The position numbers and the translations under genes are program-made. The notes beneath the pieces were generated by a model. It was not told the DNA's origin, ran no database searches, and worked only from the letters and a program-made list of their open reading frames with translations. From assembly GCA_026936325.1 (NCBI GenBank), contig JAPTHN010000024.1, positions 3,165,501-3,229,500 on the forward strand: 64,000 bases of DNA, given 5' to 3'. This DNA is from Platynereis dumerilii. Lineage: Eukaryota > Annelida > Polychaeta > Phyllodocida > Nereididae. Of the stretch, positions 11,054-23,100 are shown piece after piece (the stretch's first letter is position 1; each line of letters begins with the position of its first letter).

Positions 11054-12150
11054 GGTGTTGGTTTTCGAAATGTTACTTGCTTGATCTTCATTGGTGCATG
11101 TTTGTCAAGCACCTTTTTGGTTGAGTTGTACAGGAACACGAGACTGCTTAGGTCATCAGCCATTTGTTGTTGTGGGCCATTTTGAGCAAAATGTAAGCGG
11201 ATATCATTCTTGAATTCTGACACATTAATGTCATGAGTTTTTCGGAATGCTACCTTCTTTTTTAGATTTTTGCCTTTGGCCATTTCCATATTGAAAAGGA
11301 TGCAATTGTGATCTGACAGGAGGTCACCAACCACACAATCTTTAAGACTAGAATTTTTTCGGGTTATAACTAGGTCAAGAGTGTTTCCACTTTTGTGAGT
11401 TGGAGATGCAACATGTTGTTCAAGGTTAAACATTTCTAGGATGTTCCCAAATTGGATTGCTCTGCTATCATCTTGTTTGTTCATGTGAAAGTTGAAGTCG
11501 CCTGTTATGATGAGTTCATTGTGACATGCTTGATAACTTGCGACAAAATTTGTAAATTCTTTGTAGAATTCAGATAAGCTGTACTTATTTTGGTTAGAGG
11601 GTTCAGGGCGATACACAAGCAGGATTGTTAGAATTTTTCCACTCAATTTCACTTGGACTTCCATATGCTCAAAAGTCCTTGTCTTCACACTTTCCATTTT
11701 AACTGCGCATAGACCTGATTTGACGATGCAGCCGACTCCACCTCCTTGTCTACCTTCTCGGGTTGAGCTTAGAAAGTAGCATTGTCCATTTCTTTCAAGT
11801 TCCCCAATTTCAACTTTATCATCCGCTTTCAGCCATGTTTCAGTGAAAAGAAAGATATCCAAGTTAAATTCATTCCTGAAGTCATTTACAGATTCAGTTT
11901 TTTGTCTAAGACTTTGGGCATTCCACACACAAGCTCTTAATATATTGTTTGAAGTTTTAAGAGGATAAGTGTCTGAGGAACTGGGATGTTTAACAGAATC
12001 TGATAGGATGCCAAATCGGTTCGCAATTTTGATTGAGTTATTGCAACTGGAGTTATTGTTATTCTGAAACCTTGCCAGTGAGAATGCCTTAGTTGATTCT
12101 TTTAACCCAATACGCAAGACATCAGAGTACAGCCTTGATTTATTTGTCAT
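11054..12150 (-). CDS. LINE endonuclease domain, 5' part of the split ORF2
   Basis: An apurinic-like endonuclease (exonuclease-endonuclease-phosphatase fold) begins at the ATG at 12150. Order of motifs: NAQSLRQK near residue 80, FTETWLK, GGGVGCIV, VYRPEP, the catalytic GDFNFH, then SDHNC. This is the usual N-terminal domain of CR1/L2-type LINE ORF2. It nicks target DNA for target-primed reverse transcription. No ORF1 is seen upstream; a 48-bp minisatellite abuts instead. The frame runs into satellite sequence at 11053, which is not part of the protein. The reverse transcriptase half is at 1-1194. Confidence 0.9.
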
Positions 12151-12179
12151 GTTGATGCCACTACAATGCTTCAGAAGTC

Positions 12180-13155
12180 TAAGTGAAACACTGGTTGCTA
12201 TGATACCCCACAGGTGCTTTGTGAAAGTATCTGAGTGACTGGTTGCTATGATACCTCACAGAATCTTTGTGAAAGTATATGAGTGAGTGGTTGCTATGAT
12301 ACCTCACAGGTTCGTTGTGAAAGTATCTGAGTGAATGGTTGCTATGATACCTCACAGGATCGTTGTGAAAGTATCTGAATGATTGGTTGCTATGATACTT
12401 CACAGGTTCGTTGTGAAAGTACCTAAGTGACTGGTTGCTATGATACCTCACAGGTGCTTTGTGAAGGTATCGGAGAGACTGGTTGATACCCCACAGGTGC
12501 TTTGTGGAAGTTTCTGAGTGACTGGTTGCTATGATACCTCACAGGTTCGTTGTGAAAGTATCTGAGTGACTGGTTGCTATGATACCTCACAGGTGCTTTG
12601 TGAAAGTATCTGAGTGACTGGTTGCTATGATACCTCACAGGTGCTTTGTGAAAGTATCTGAGTGACTGGTTGCAATGATACCCCACAGGTGCTTTGTGAA
12701 AGTATCTGAGTGACTGGTTGCTATGATACCTCACAGGTGCTTTGTGAAAGTATCCGGGTGTTTGGTTGCTATGATACCCCACAGGTGCTTTGTGAAAGTA
12801 TCTGAGTTATTGGTTGCTATGATACCCCACAGGTGCTTTGTGAAAGTATCTGAGTGACTGGTTGCTATGATACTCCACAGGTGCTTTGTGAAAGTATCTG
12901 AGTGACTGGTTGCTATGATACCTCACAGGTGCTTTGTGAAAGTATCTGAGTGACTGGTTGCAATGATACCCCACAGGTGCTTTGTGAAAGTATCTGAGTT
13001 ACTGGTTGCTATGATACTCCACAGGTGCTTTGTGAAAGTATCTGAGTGACTGGTTGCTATGATACCCCACAGGTGCTTTGTGAAAGTATCTGAGTGACTG
13101 GTTGCTATTGATACCTCACAGGTGCTTTGTGAAAGTATCTGAGTGACTGGTTGCT
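12180..13155. repeat. 48-bp minisatellite, about 20 copies
   Basis: The unit is ACTGGTTGCTATGATACCTC followed by ACAGGTGCTTTGTGAAAGTA and TCTGAGTG, 48 bp. Because 48 is a multiple of three, the minus strand reads as a 16-residue repeat (YHSNQSLRYFHKAPVR style) for long stretches. Shorter copies and stops interrupt it, and there is no start context or neighbouring coding exon. It begins about 30 bp upstream of the LINE endonuclease ATG. Confidence 0.93.
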
Positions 13156-13952
13156 GAGGGTTTGCTGCAGAACACTGTTATGTTCTTCACAGGACTGTAA
13201 TTTTCTGAAAAATAGTAAATAAGTTTAAGGTAATTGATTCAAATTGGTAGCAAAGAGTGTGGAAGGGTGACTAGGTTGGCAGTTGAGTTGAGGGTATGTT
13301 GTCCTGCAGCTTATGTTTCCTGGAAGGCTGGAAATTGAGTAGAGTTCCTGGCAGTGTTATTGATTAGAAAATGAAAATTCCTGTTATATAATGCTGATTG
13401 GTGATGTGGAAAGTGTTTGTTAGATACTGACAGTACTGGAGATGAATTAAAATGCAAATTAGACCCTTAAATACATGCAAAAACGATCGTAAAATGAGCG
13501 AAAATTGAGGCAAAATGAATGTGTATTGGAGCCAAAAGCGATGTTGAAATGAAGAGTCACATAAACAGCAAGTATTTGGACTAAAATCACTTGGAAAGAG
13601 CACAAATATGGCGAAAAACGTATTGGAGGCACTTTACCGACAATCACACAAAAATACCTAAGCAATAGCTAAAATGGTATGGCTGTCTGATTTTGGTGTT
13701 TGTCAAAAATAATTTTTGCATTTTTCTCAGTCAGATTTATGAGATTTTAAAACTTTCCCTGGCCTTGAAATTTCACAGAGTATCAAGATAACAGCACCCT
13801 GAGAATATTTGCTGAAGCGCACAATGTCCATTCAATGTGCGCAGTGTAAAGTTTCTTCATAGGCTGTTTTATGAAATAGTATGATGTACTGTTATTCCCT
13901 TATCTGCCAGTGAACTAATGCATCTATTTCACAAGATTCTTGTGTTTCTCAG
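13156..13952. other. Unassigned intronic sequence 5' of the first visible peptidase exon
   Basis: No coding exon, repeat or RNA gene is recognised in this AT-rich stretch. It ends with the polypyrimidine-AG acceptor of the exon at 13953 (TTGTGTTTCTCAG). Confidence 0.5.
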
Positions 13953-14132
13953 GTCGACCAAGCCAGTTTAGGCATGCCAAGTAGAGAATACTACCTGAAA
14001 GGGAGGAACGATAAACAGTTGCTAGCTTACGAGACACTAGCCAAAGAAGTCGCACTGAAATTTGGAGCACACGCCAACCGGACAGAAAAGGAGATGAGAG
14101 AGATGGTGGATTTTGAAGTGGAATTGGCTAAT
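13953..14132 (+). CDS. M13 peptidase exon 1 of window
   Basis: Acceptor TTTCTCAG, donor AAT|GTAAGT, phase 0 to 0, 60 codons. It encodes [19 protein letters not shown] and then a helical stretch ending in VDFEVELAN, which matches the N-terminal part of the M13_N domain. The preceding exon is not in the window. Confidence 0.93.
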
Positions 14133-17100
14133 GTAAGTAATTGCAATCAAATAGCAGATTTTTATTAAGCTCTTTTCAGTAATTGCAGTAAGGGATATTG
14201 TGGATTTTTTAAGTAATTGCAATTATATAGTAGATTTTTAAGTGCAATAAACTTATATCAGCAATTGTAGTTAGAGAGATAACATTCTGAAGTGCAATTA
14301 CATTAAGCTCTTTTCATTAATTGCAGTAAAGGATATTGTGAATTTTTAAGTGCAATTAGCTCATGTAGGTAAATGTAATAAGAGAGATACAGGATTTTTA
14401 ATTGCAATAAAAGACATGTCAGTGAAATTAGGTCATGTCAATGATTGTGTTAGGAAGGATGACATTTTGAAGTGCAAGCTATTAACTATACACAAAATTG
14501 TTCACTTTTCAGCTAACTGTGCCTGATGCTGACCGGAGAGATACTGAGGCCCTCTACAACAAGATGACCCTGGCCGATTTATCTACAAACATCACTGATG
14601 TAAATATTTCATAATTAAGTTGTCTTTTCTTATTTTTTGCATCTGCACAGCATTTTTGGAGAGACAACATGGAAACACGAAGTTAAAATTTCTTATTATC
14701 ACGTGACTATGTGACATGCTTGCTAACTGCCGTTGCCTATTCCATTTCAGTATATAGACTGGCAGCGATACATGTCATTAATCTTTGCCAATATCTCAAT
14801 GACGATTAATGAAACAGAAACTGTGGTGGTCTATGCGCCAGAGCACTTGAAAAAATTGGCAAAGTTGATTGAACGAACTCCCACCAGGTGAAAGTTATGC
14901 TTTAATACATTTATTAATCCAGAAATGTAATTTTTATTAGTTAATTATGATAATTAACATTGGATTTTTATCGGCTATACCAATTCTTAACTGAAGCCAT
15001 TTTTCATTAGAACAGTAGCAAATTATTTGATATGGAGAATCGTCATCAATCGATTGGGAAGCATGCCGCAGGCTTACTTGGACCTGAGACGAGCTTATAA
15101 TAAGGTAATCCAAATATTTTTATTTACCATCCTTGATGCAAATAATAGATACATAATTGGCATGTAATAATAACCGATGAAGCCATACGCATATACTTTT
15201 GAATGGTTGAATATGTCGCTTTGTTATACCTTGTATGATACAGGTCAACTTTGACCGATGACATGCTCTTACATTTCTGATAAGCTTTTGACATAAGGCT
15301 AAGAAGGACAGGATGAGTAGATTAAAAAAACAATTGTTATTTATTTTAGGTATTACACGGCACAAACTCAGACAGAGCAAGATGGCGGACGTGCGTCAAT
15401 TACGTCAACAGTAATTTTGGAATGTCTGTCGGGCGGATGTTCGTACAGGAGCATTTCAACGAAAGAGCCAAAGAAACTGTAAGTCTTCCATCACTATGTA
15501 ACAGCATCCCTTCTACTATGCACCATACCTAAACTTTCGTTAATTGTTTGTTGTCAAATATTGATTTAACTGAGATGTTTGTGTTATTTTAGGCTCTGGA
15601 AATGATTGAGAACATCCGAGTGTCCTTCAATGAGTTGCTGAACCACGTGGACTGGATGGACGACGAAACAAGAAAAGTCGCACAACTCAAGGTTTGCGAA
15701 TAAAAATATAACTATCCCATAGGGTGGTCCAAAAAACTTTTTTTGTCAATATCAATTCGCATACCCTCCTATTTTGTGAGAAATGGTGCAAAAACAATGC
15801 AGCTTAAATTGGCAATTAGAATGTTGTATGACTAATACTGACGAAGTTATAGAGAACCGCGTATTGGCGAAAATTGTCGAAAATTAAAAAAACATTGCAA
15901 CTTTAAGGCCTTTGGGGGACCCCTTCCTCTTGTCGGATTTTCATAAAATTTCTCATGCATCATTTTTATACCTAACCTCATCAAATAAGAGGGTATGCGA
16001 TGTGAAATTCACAAAATAATTTTTTCCCATCTAAAAATGAACCACCCTACTATCCCACTCACAGCGAGCTTGAACAAACTTTGGGGTTGAAAAAATTGAC
16101 CAAGAAAATGATTAGTGCCGTGATGTAGAGGAAGGTCAGACGAACATTTTGATGTATCAAACGAAAAAATCTGTTGGGAATTTTTTGAGATATTTGAGTT
16201 TTAGATTTTTTATTTATCACACCCTATTCTTAGCATGGAAACTCCATCTAAAAATGATAAAAACTGCCCATTTTTCCTGTTAGGTAATATCTAAGATAAA
16301 AGTCAGTATTCAGAAGTAAAATTATGCAGTCATCTCCACAATAGCAAGTACATGCCACTTCATTCAGACTGACAGAGTGTGATAAACCTATAACAGTAAA
16401 CTTTTTTCAGAAAATTTATAAAATGTGTTTATTTGCCAGCTTTTCCTCAGTTTCATCATTCTGGTGAATAATTGTAGTAGAATCTACCTCACTTTTGAAC
16501 TCAATTTTGTATTATTGAGGTTTTTATGTGTTTTTTAAGAAATTTCACCACTGTGAAACAAGTACTTTTGCAACCATGCAAAGTGTAACCAATGTTGAAG
16601 GAATCATCAGAAAACGTATAGATAGAATGTTTGGAAGCATTTAGTTAAGTATGGAGTAAAATACTTTGACATTGCAGACTTCATGTGCAATAGTTGTACA
16701 TGTTTGTATTAACTACATTTTCAAATAATTTACTGAATTTATGCTATTTTTGTTGTTCTATACAATTAAAGATTGGTTGATTTTGGATGCCAGATAACCT
16801 ACATTAACATTAAACACCCAACATCCATTTTAGGTACTCAAAATACATTAAGCATGAATATTACTGTTTATTTATAGCTTTTTATATTATTTTTGTCTTT
16901 TTGTCCAGTTGCAAAGACTTTTCATGTAACATCAGGGGATTCAACTTCATAGTGAAGCAGATACTTACAAACATTCTATGCATGCATTGTCTGATAATTT
17001 ACTCAACTTTGTCTATCCTTTTACATTGTTATGAAATGCTTGTTATACGATCGCACAATTTGTGATAAAATGCACAAATAACTCAACAAAGCCTGTTACA

Positions 17101-20100
17101 ATGAGATGATGAGACCAAATTTACTAAAATTACTTATCAGAGTTATGTTACTAACACAACCTGGTATTGCAAACATTTTCTCAGGCCTTTAGCCGGAGAT
17201 GTTAGCTATTATAGGTTTATCACACCCTGTCAGTCTGGATGAAGTGGTGCATACTTTCTGCAGAGACAATGACTGCATACTTTTATTTCTGAATAATGAC
17301 TTTTATCTTAGATATTACCTAACAGGACAAATGGACAGTTTTGATCACATTTTCATGGAGATTACATGCTAAGAATAGGGTGTGACAAATAAAAAATCTA
17401 AAACTCAAATATCTCAAAAAATTCCCAACAGATTTTTTCGTTTGATACATCAAAATGTTCGTCTGACCTTCCTCTACATCACTGCGCTAATCGTTTTCTT
17501 GGTCAATTTTTTTAACCCTAAAGTTTGTTCAAGCTCGCTGTGCACTGTATCTGTTTCTTCAACTCATCAACTTTGTGGCCTTAACATTCCTAAACCAGTG
17601 TCATTTTCATTGAATAATTTCACAAAGATCCATCACAATCTTTAGACTTCTCAGGGATAGATCAACAAGCTTCACATGATTTTCCATTTCTGAATATATA
17701 TTTTGATTTGATGTTCTAGTACTGACAAATATTAAATGATTTCTTTATCCTGATAGGCAGAATCTATCCAGGAAAAGATTGGATACCCAGATTACATTCT
17801 GAACGACACTGCGCTGAGTATAGACTACGAGGGGGTAGGTATTGTGAACCTTTTCCTCTTCATACTTTCTTTGAACCACAAGATTTTGTTGTTACTCCAT
17901 GTCTGTACTACAATCATGCTAGTCCATAAAAATCAATGTGCATGTATTGTGTGGTATTTATGTATTGTTGTGCCAAGCTATAAACAATTGAGTCTGCCTC
18001 AAGATTTATTTGTACGTTAATCATTATCCTTCCAGGTGAACATTGACCCTGACAAATACTTTGAAAATGTGTTAAACAATTTAAACACAGTTTCCAGAGA
18101 AAACCTGAAAAATCTCAGAAAACCTGTGGACAAGACAAAGTGAGTTTATTGTTACATTATTCAGTAGTTTGTTACCTTTATGAGTAGATTAAACATTACA
18201 TTTAATTAAAACGGTTTCAGTAGTTTGGTTACTATAATGAAAGGAGAATCACAAGTTTGATGCGACGTCTTTCAAAGTGAACTTTCAACGGATTACTTTA
18301 ACTTTGTAATATTTTTGTATGTATCTTTCTTGATATTCTGATTGTCAAATGAAAGTTTTGTAATAACCGATTGATTTTATAAATGCTAAACTGCACATTT
18401 TAAATGAAGAAACAAACAATAAAAATTATAAAATTAACAAATTTGTGAAGGTACTTTTTAAAAATCTGAAATATGGAACACGCAACCATCATTATAAATT
18501 TTCGTTTTTATCCAGATGGTCAACGACTCCTGCTGTTGTGAATGCGTTTTACAGTGCAACAAAAAACCAAATTAGTAAGTCAAAATTTCATAGCGGCATA
18601 GTTTTGAAGTTGTGCAACTTCGATTTTAAATTTTGGTCTGGTTTGAAATATGTCTTTTTTATTTCTTTCAGTGTTTCCTGCTGGAATTTTCCAACCTCCA
18701 TTTTACAAAGAAACATATCCTAAGTAGGTAAAACTTTTTGATACTTCCATCAAACTAAAATGACATATTTCATATTTACTTTATGTTTATTTGAAATTAT
18801 AATTTTGTGTTCTAAAGAAAACCTCTGTCAATGGAAATTACATTTCTAAGCGATGATCATAGATACTGCAAAATTTATCTTAAGCACTTGATTGATTGAT
18901 TGATTGACAATATTATTTACTCGTTTAAAAATGCGACGCTGAGTACTCGCGCCCTGAGTATTTATAGGGAGTGGATTAGAGAAGGTGTGACTGCTAAACT
19001 GCGAGAAACAGGAAAGGCCAGAAACGTGGTAAAAACGTGAGGAGACAGAAGGTGCACGGTGGCCACGGTTTGGTCACTCAATCACTCTTAGTATAAACTA
19101 AGCTATAATTGATTGACAATATTATTTCAAGAGTGTACATATGTTTTAAAACAAGAAGTACTTTTTGGTGACAAAGCCAAAAACCCTCTTTAGCTGCCTA
19201 TAAGCCTAGATGTCTCCGATAGGGAAATCTTGCGCAGTTTCTGGAAACAGATGTATCCTCTTTTTAGAGTGTGCTACTAAGCATGCAGAATAGCGAAAAA
19301 AATTTAATTTTTAAAGAGAATTTTGGACTGAATTCATCAATCTTGCATGTATTTGGAGTTTTCAGTATATTTGGAAAAGGCATATTATAGAGGTATAAAA
19401 GGAACAGAGTAAAGATGAAAGGAGCTAGGTTTCAAGCCCAATTGGCAATTTGACAGCTGATGTCTTATGTAAACAAGCCTGTCTTTATTTGACACATTGA
19501 CAGAGGTTTTTTTCTGTTCTATAAACTTGTATTTTTCCAATTTGAATTTTATGCATTTATGGATCAGGTGATATTTCACAATTAAGTGGGTATGTGAAGT
19601 GTCAAAATAATCTTTAGAACTTCTGCAATGCATGGATAGGACCTTAAGACCATGACTTCTAAAATAATCATTGACAGCATAAGTAGTAGGTAGTAAAGGA
19701 TGCCGTGTTTCCCGCCAAAATTTGAATTTGCCGCATTAATTTGAATTTGACCTCATTTAGCAGGAAATTCAGATTCTGACGAGAAACTCAATCATCATGT
19801 ACTACCCACTACTAGAATACTCACCCGTTTTGAAATATCCCCTGATTCTTGTGCAGTTGGTTACAAATGCTTTTTGCTTTATTAGAAATAGTTTTTATGT
19901 ATAATTTAATGCCATGTTTCTGAATCATGCTAACATGTAAATATGTATAATACTATCAGCTATCTATTATTGCTATGCATGTAAATATGTCGACACTGGA
20001 ACTGGGGTGCTTATTGCAATTAACAAAGCATTTGATTGCATGTATTAGCTTGAATAAGGATGGAGTCTAAGTTCTTTTGCTTACAAGTTGAATCAGTTCT

Positions 20101-23100
20101 GCTCTTTGTAAAAATTTTCCAAATAATTGATGCTATGTAATTGAAATCTGATAATCATAATTCTGGAGCAATATCACAAATAATATATAATTGATTGCAA
20201 TTAATTTATGTAATTATTAAGAGTATTGCTTCAATCAGAGCTTTAAACTACGCTGGTATCGGAATGGTAATCGGGCATGAATTGACGCATGGATTTGATG
20301 ATCAAGGTCAGTTTTAGAATCTAGGTCATGTTGGTTTAGAATCCAGGTCATATTGACCTAATTTCAGATTTAATGTTGTGGCCGTTTTTAATCCCTTTAT
20401 GTCGCACTTATCCTCTTATAAATATTTACAACCCTATGTTTGTGAGGTGCGTTGTAACCATAACTACTTCTGGCCAATAAATAACCAAAGAAAATCTAAA
20501 AAATATTCCCTATAAATGTGTTTTGCTTTGCCATCTTTCAACTACTGACCCAATTGATGTTGTTCCCAAATTTTTTACTACCCTGTGACCTGTGTTTGTA
20601 TGGTGTGTTTTAACCCTTAACATTGTTCTGGCCAATGAAAAACCAAAACATCCTAGAAAGTTATAAAAATCACCCAGGTACCCTGGGGCGGACTGGCCTA
20701 TGTGGCAGAGTGGCAGCTGCCACGGGCCCAACTACTCAGGGGGGCCCATGCAAGGTGACAAAAAAGGTAAAAAATAAGAAAAAAGCCAAAATTTCTATCT
20801 TTGCAACCATGATAAAATAATTCTTGAAGATATGGGCCCCAAAATGAGAGGGCCCTGTATAGGAAAGGGGCCCTTCCGCCTTCGCACAAATGTAGTAATG
20901 CCAAAAACTGGAATGAGGGGACCCATCGACTTACCTTGCCACGGGCCAAAAATCCCGCCAGTCCGCCCCTGCAGGTACCTTTGTTTTTGCTGCCATTTAT
21001 CGGTTACTGACCCAAGAAATGTTGTTCTCAGATTTATGTTAAATCATGCATGTTGCTGATGTTTCTGAATAAATGTTTCGTGGGGAGGCATGCTTTTTCG
21101 TTGAGCACTTTAATTAATTGAAAGGCATGGGCATGGAGGAATATGACACTGATTAGCATCTTGAAACAATCTCAGATTTTTCTGAATTGCTGCTGGAGTT
21201 AAATATATAGATCTGCAGCAATTGCACTTGGCGTAAATTATTCTTAACTGCAATCAAAAGGTTTTCCAGTTATGCTACACTCGGAGCACTAATAGGTCAT
21301 GAGATCACACATGGATTCGATGACGGGGGTTTGTGTTTCTGATACTGACAATTATGCACATCGGGTGATTGGAATCTAAACACTCACATTAGAACTGTTA
21401 AATAATCATGTGCAATGCTACTCATTCAAGATAATGCTCAATGCTAATAGTGGGTGCTGGATGCTGGCTCTTATTCATCGCATATTTTTACAAAATGTCA
21501 ACTCTCCTCAGGAGAATCTGTTCTAAAAGCAGTAAACTAGCATTAATTGGTGTCTGTTCAAAATCTTTGGCTATATCAGACAAAATGTTCATGTGAAGTG
21601 GGTTAAAGCAACTGAGAAAATAGTCAATCCTGAGTCAATCCTGAGTCAATCCTGAGTAATTCAATGTGTTTTGGTCAGGTAAATATATATATAAAAACAG
21701 CTATAGTGTCTGATATTACAAAGATTTTGTCAGCACATCAGTTAAAGTTTGGTTTGCCTGTTTTAGAAACATTTTCTCTCGAAATATATATATGTAGATA
21801 TGTTCTTTGTCAGTTATCTGTGTATATAAATTCATAATTATATAGGATCTCTCTATTGCACTAATACAGTTCGCTTAAATACGGTGGGATTGGCATGGCG
21901 ATCGGACATGAAATAACTCATGCTTTTGATGACGAAGGTATATAAATGTCTTAAGACCAAACAACCAAACTGAATCGACTTTATTACAATCAAATACGGG
22001 CTTTTTTGCCTTACTGCCTATAAAATGATTCCAAGGACAGCATCCAAATTCTGTCCAGTTGAACGTAACATCTTTTTAGAAATTTAGATCAAATCGAATA
22101 AAACCTTCACTATATTCAAACTGAATATCTTTTCAACAATAACCATTGCACACAAGAATAAGTTAAGAATTAAAGATTAAATGATGAGTTCTGCTGCCAT
22201 ACCAAATTCCACACTCTTCAACTTGTAAATAACTGGCTTTGTGGCTTTGTGCAAAATGTTTTTTTTTGTGCTTTAAGTCTTTTCCACATCTCATAGCAGC
22301 TGAAATGAAGAGGAAATGTTTTAAATACAGACATCCTTCATCAAAGTGCCAATTAGATAACGCTTATCTAACCAATTTTTCAGATTTATAGCAAAATAAT
22401 ATTGTCAAGAATTGAATGATTTTATGTGAATGAACATCAATGATTTTGCTTGCATGTTTTCCCATTAGCTCTATGAAATATGGAGGCATAGGCATGGTCA
22501 TAGGGCATGAGTTAACCCATGGATTTGATGATGAAGGTATATCAGAAAATTTCTTTATAACATCTTTAAAAATAAAAGGTTGATAAATTATCTACCATTC
22601 CTGCCAGGCCTACTCTAACTTCATCACATGGTAGACCAGTGTATATTTGACCTTGTAGGCCTGTGCTACTTTTAAAATTGGGTACTACATTGACCATTTT
22701 TAACCGGCTTGAGACCACAGTATATTTGGTGCAAGCCGGTCCATATCTACCAACTGTGGCTGTAGTCTGTGTAAGACTTGAATTTTTGAAAATATGCCAC
22801 TCTAAAGGGAACATTGCCCCAGAAAATTTAAAAAAAAAAGGATTTATTTATTCATTGCATTACATTAAACCTACACTGCCCGTCAAGTCTTTTTGAGCGA
22901 ATCACGAGCTATAATGGTTGATAGAGGAGAGGTAGAAGTGATCAGACACAAACTTCCAATCACAGAGCAAAGGTTTTTTAAATAACCGTGAAACCTTCAT
23001 GGAAATTAATTTGTTTGAAAAAAAAATTGTTACTTGTTATATAGCCTATATTCAATAATAAAACTTGCAATTGATACATGGAATAAATAAATTTTGGCCA

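Noticed and set aside
12179-12782. A protein of 16-residue repeats (YHSNQSLRYFHKAPVR) on the minus strand
   Set aside because: It follows from a 48-bp minisatellite and is interrupted by shorter units. No flanking exon signals.
1219-13155. CRISPR array
   Set aside because: Units are tandem without unique spacers and the DNA is animal. There are no cas genes.
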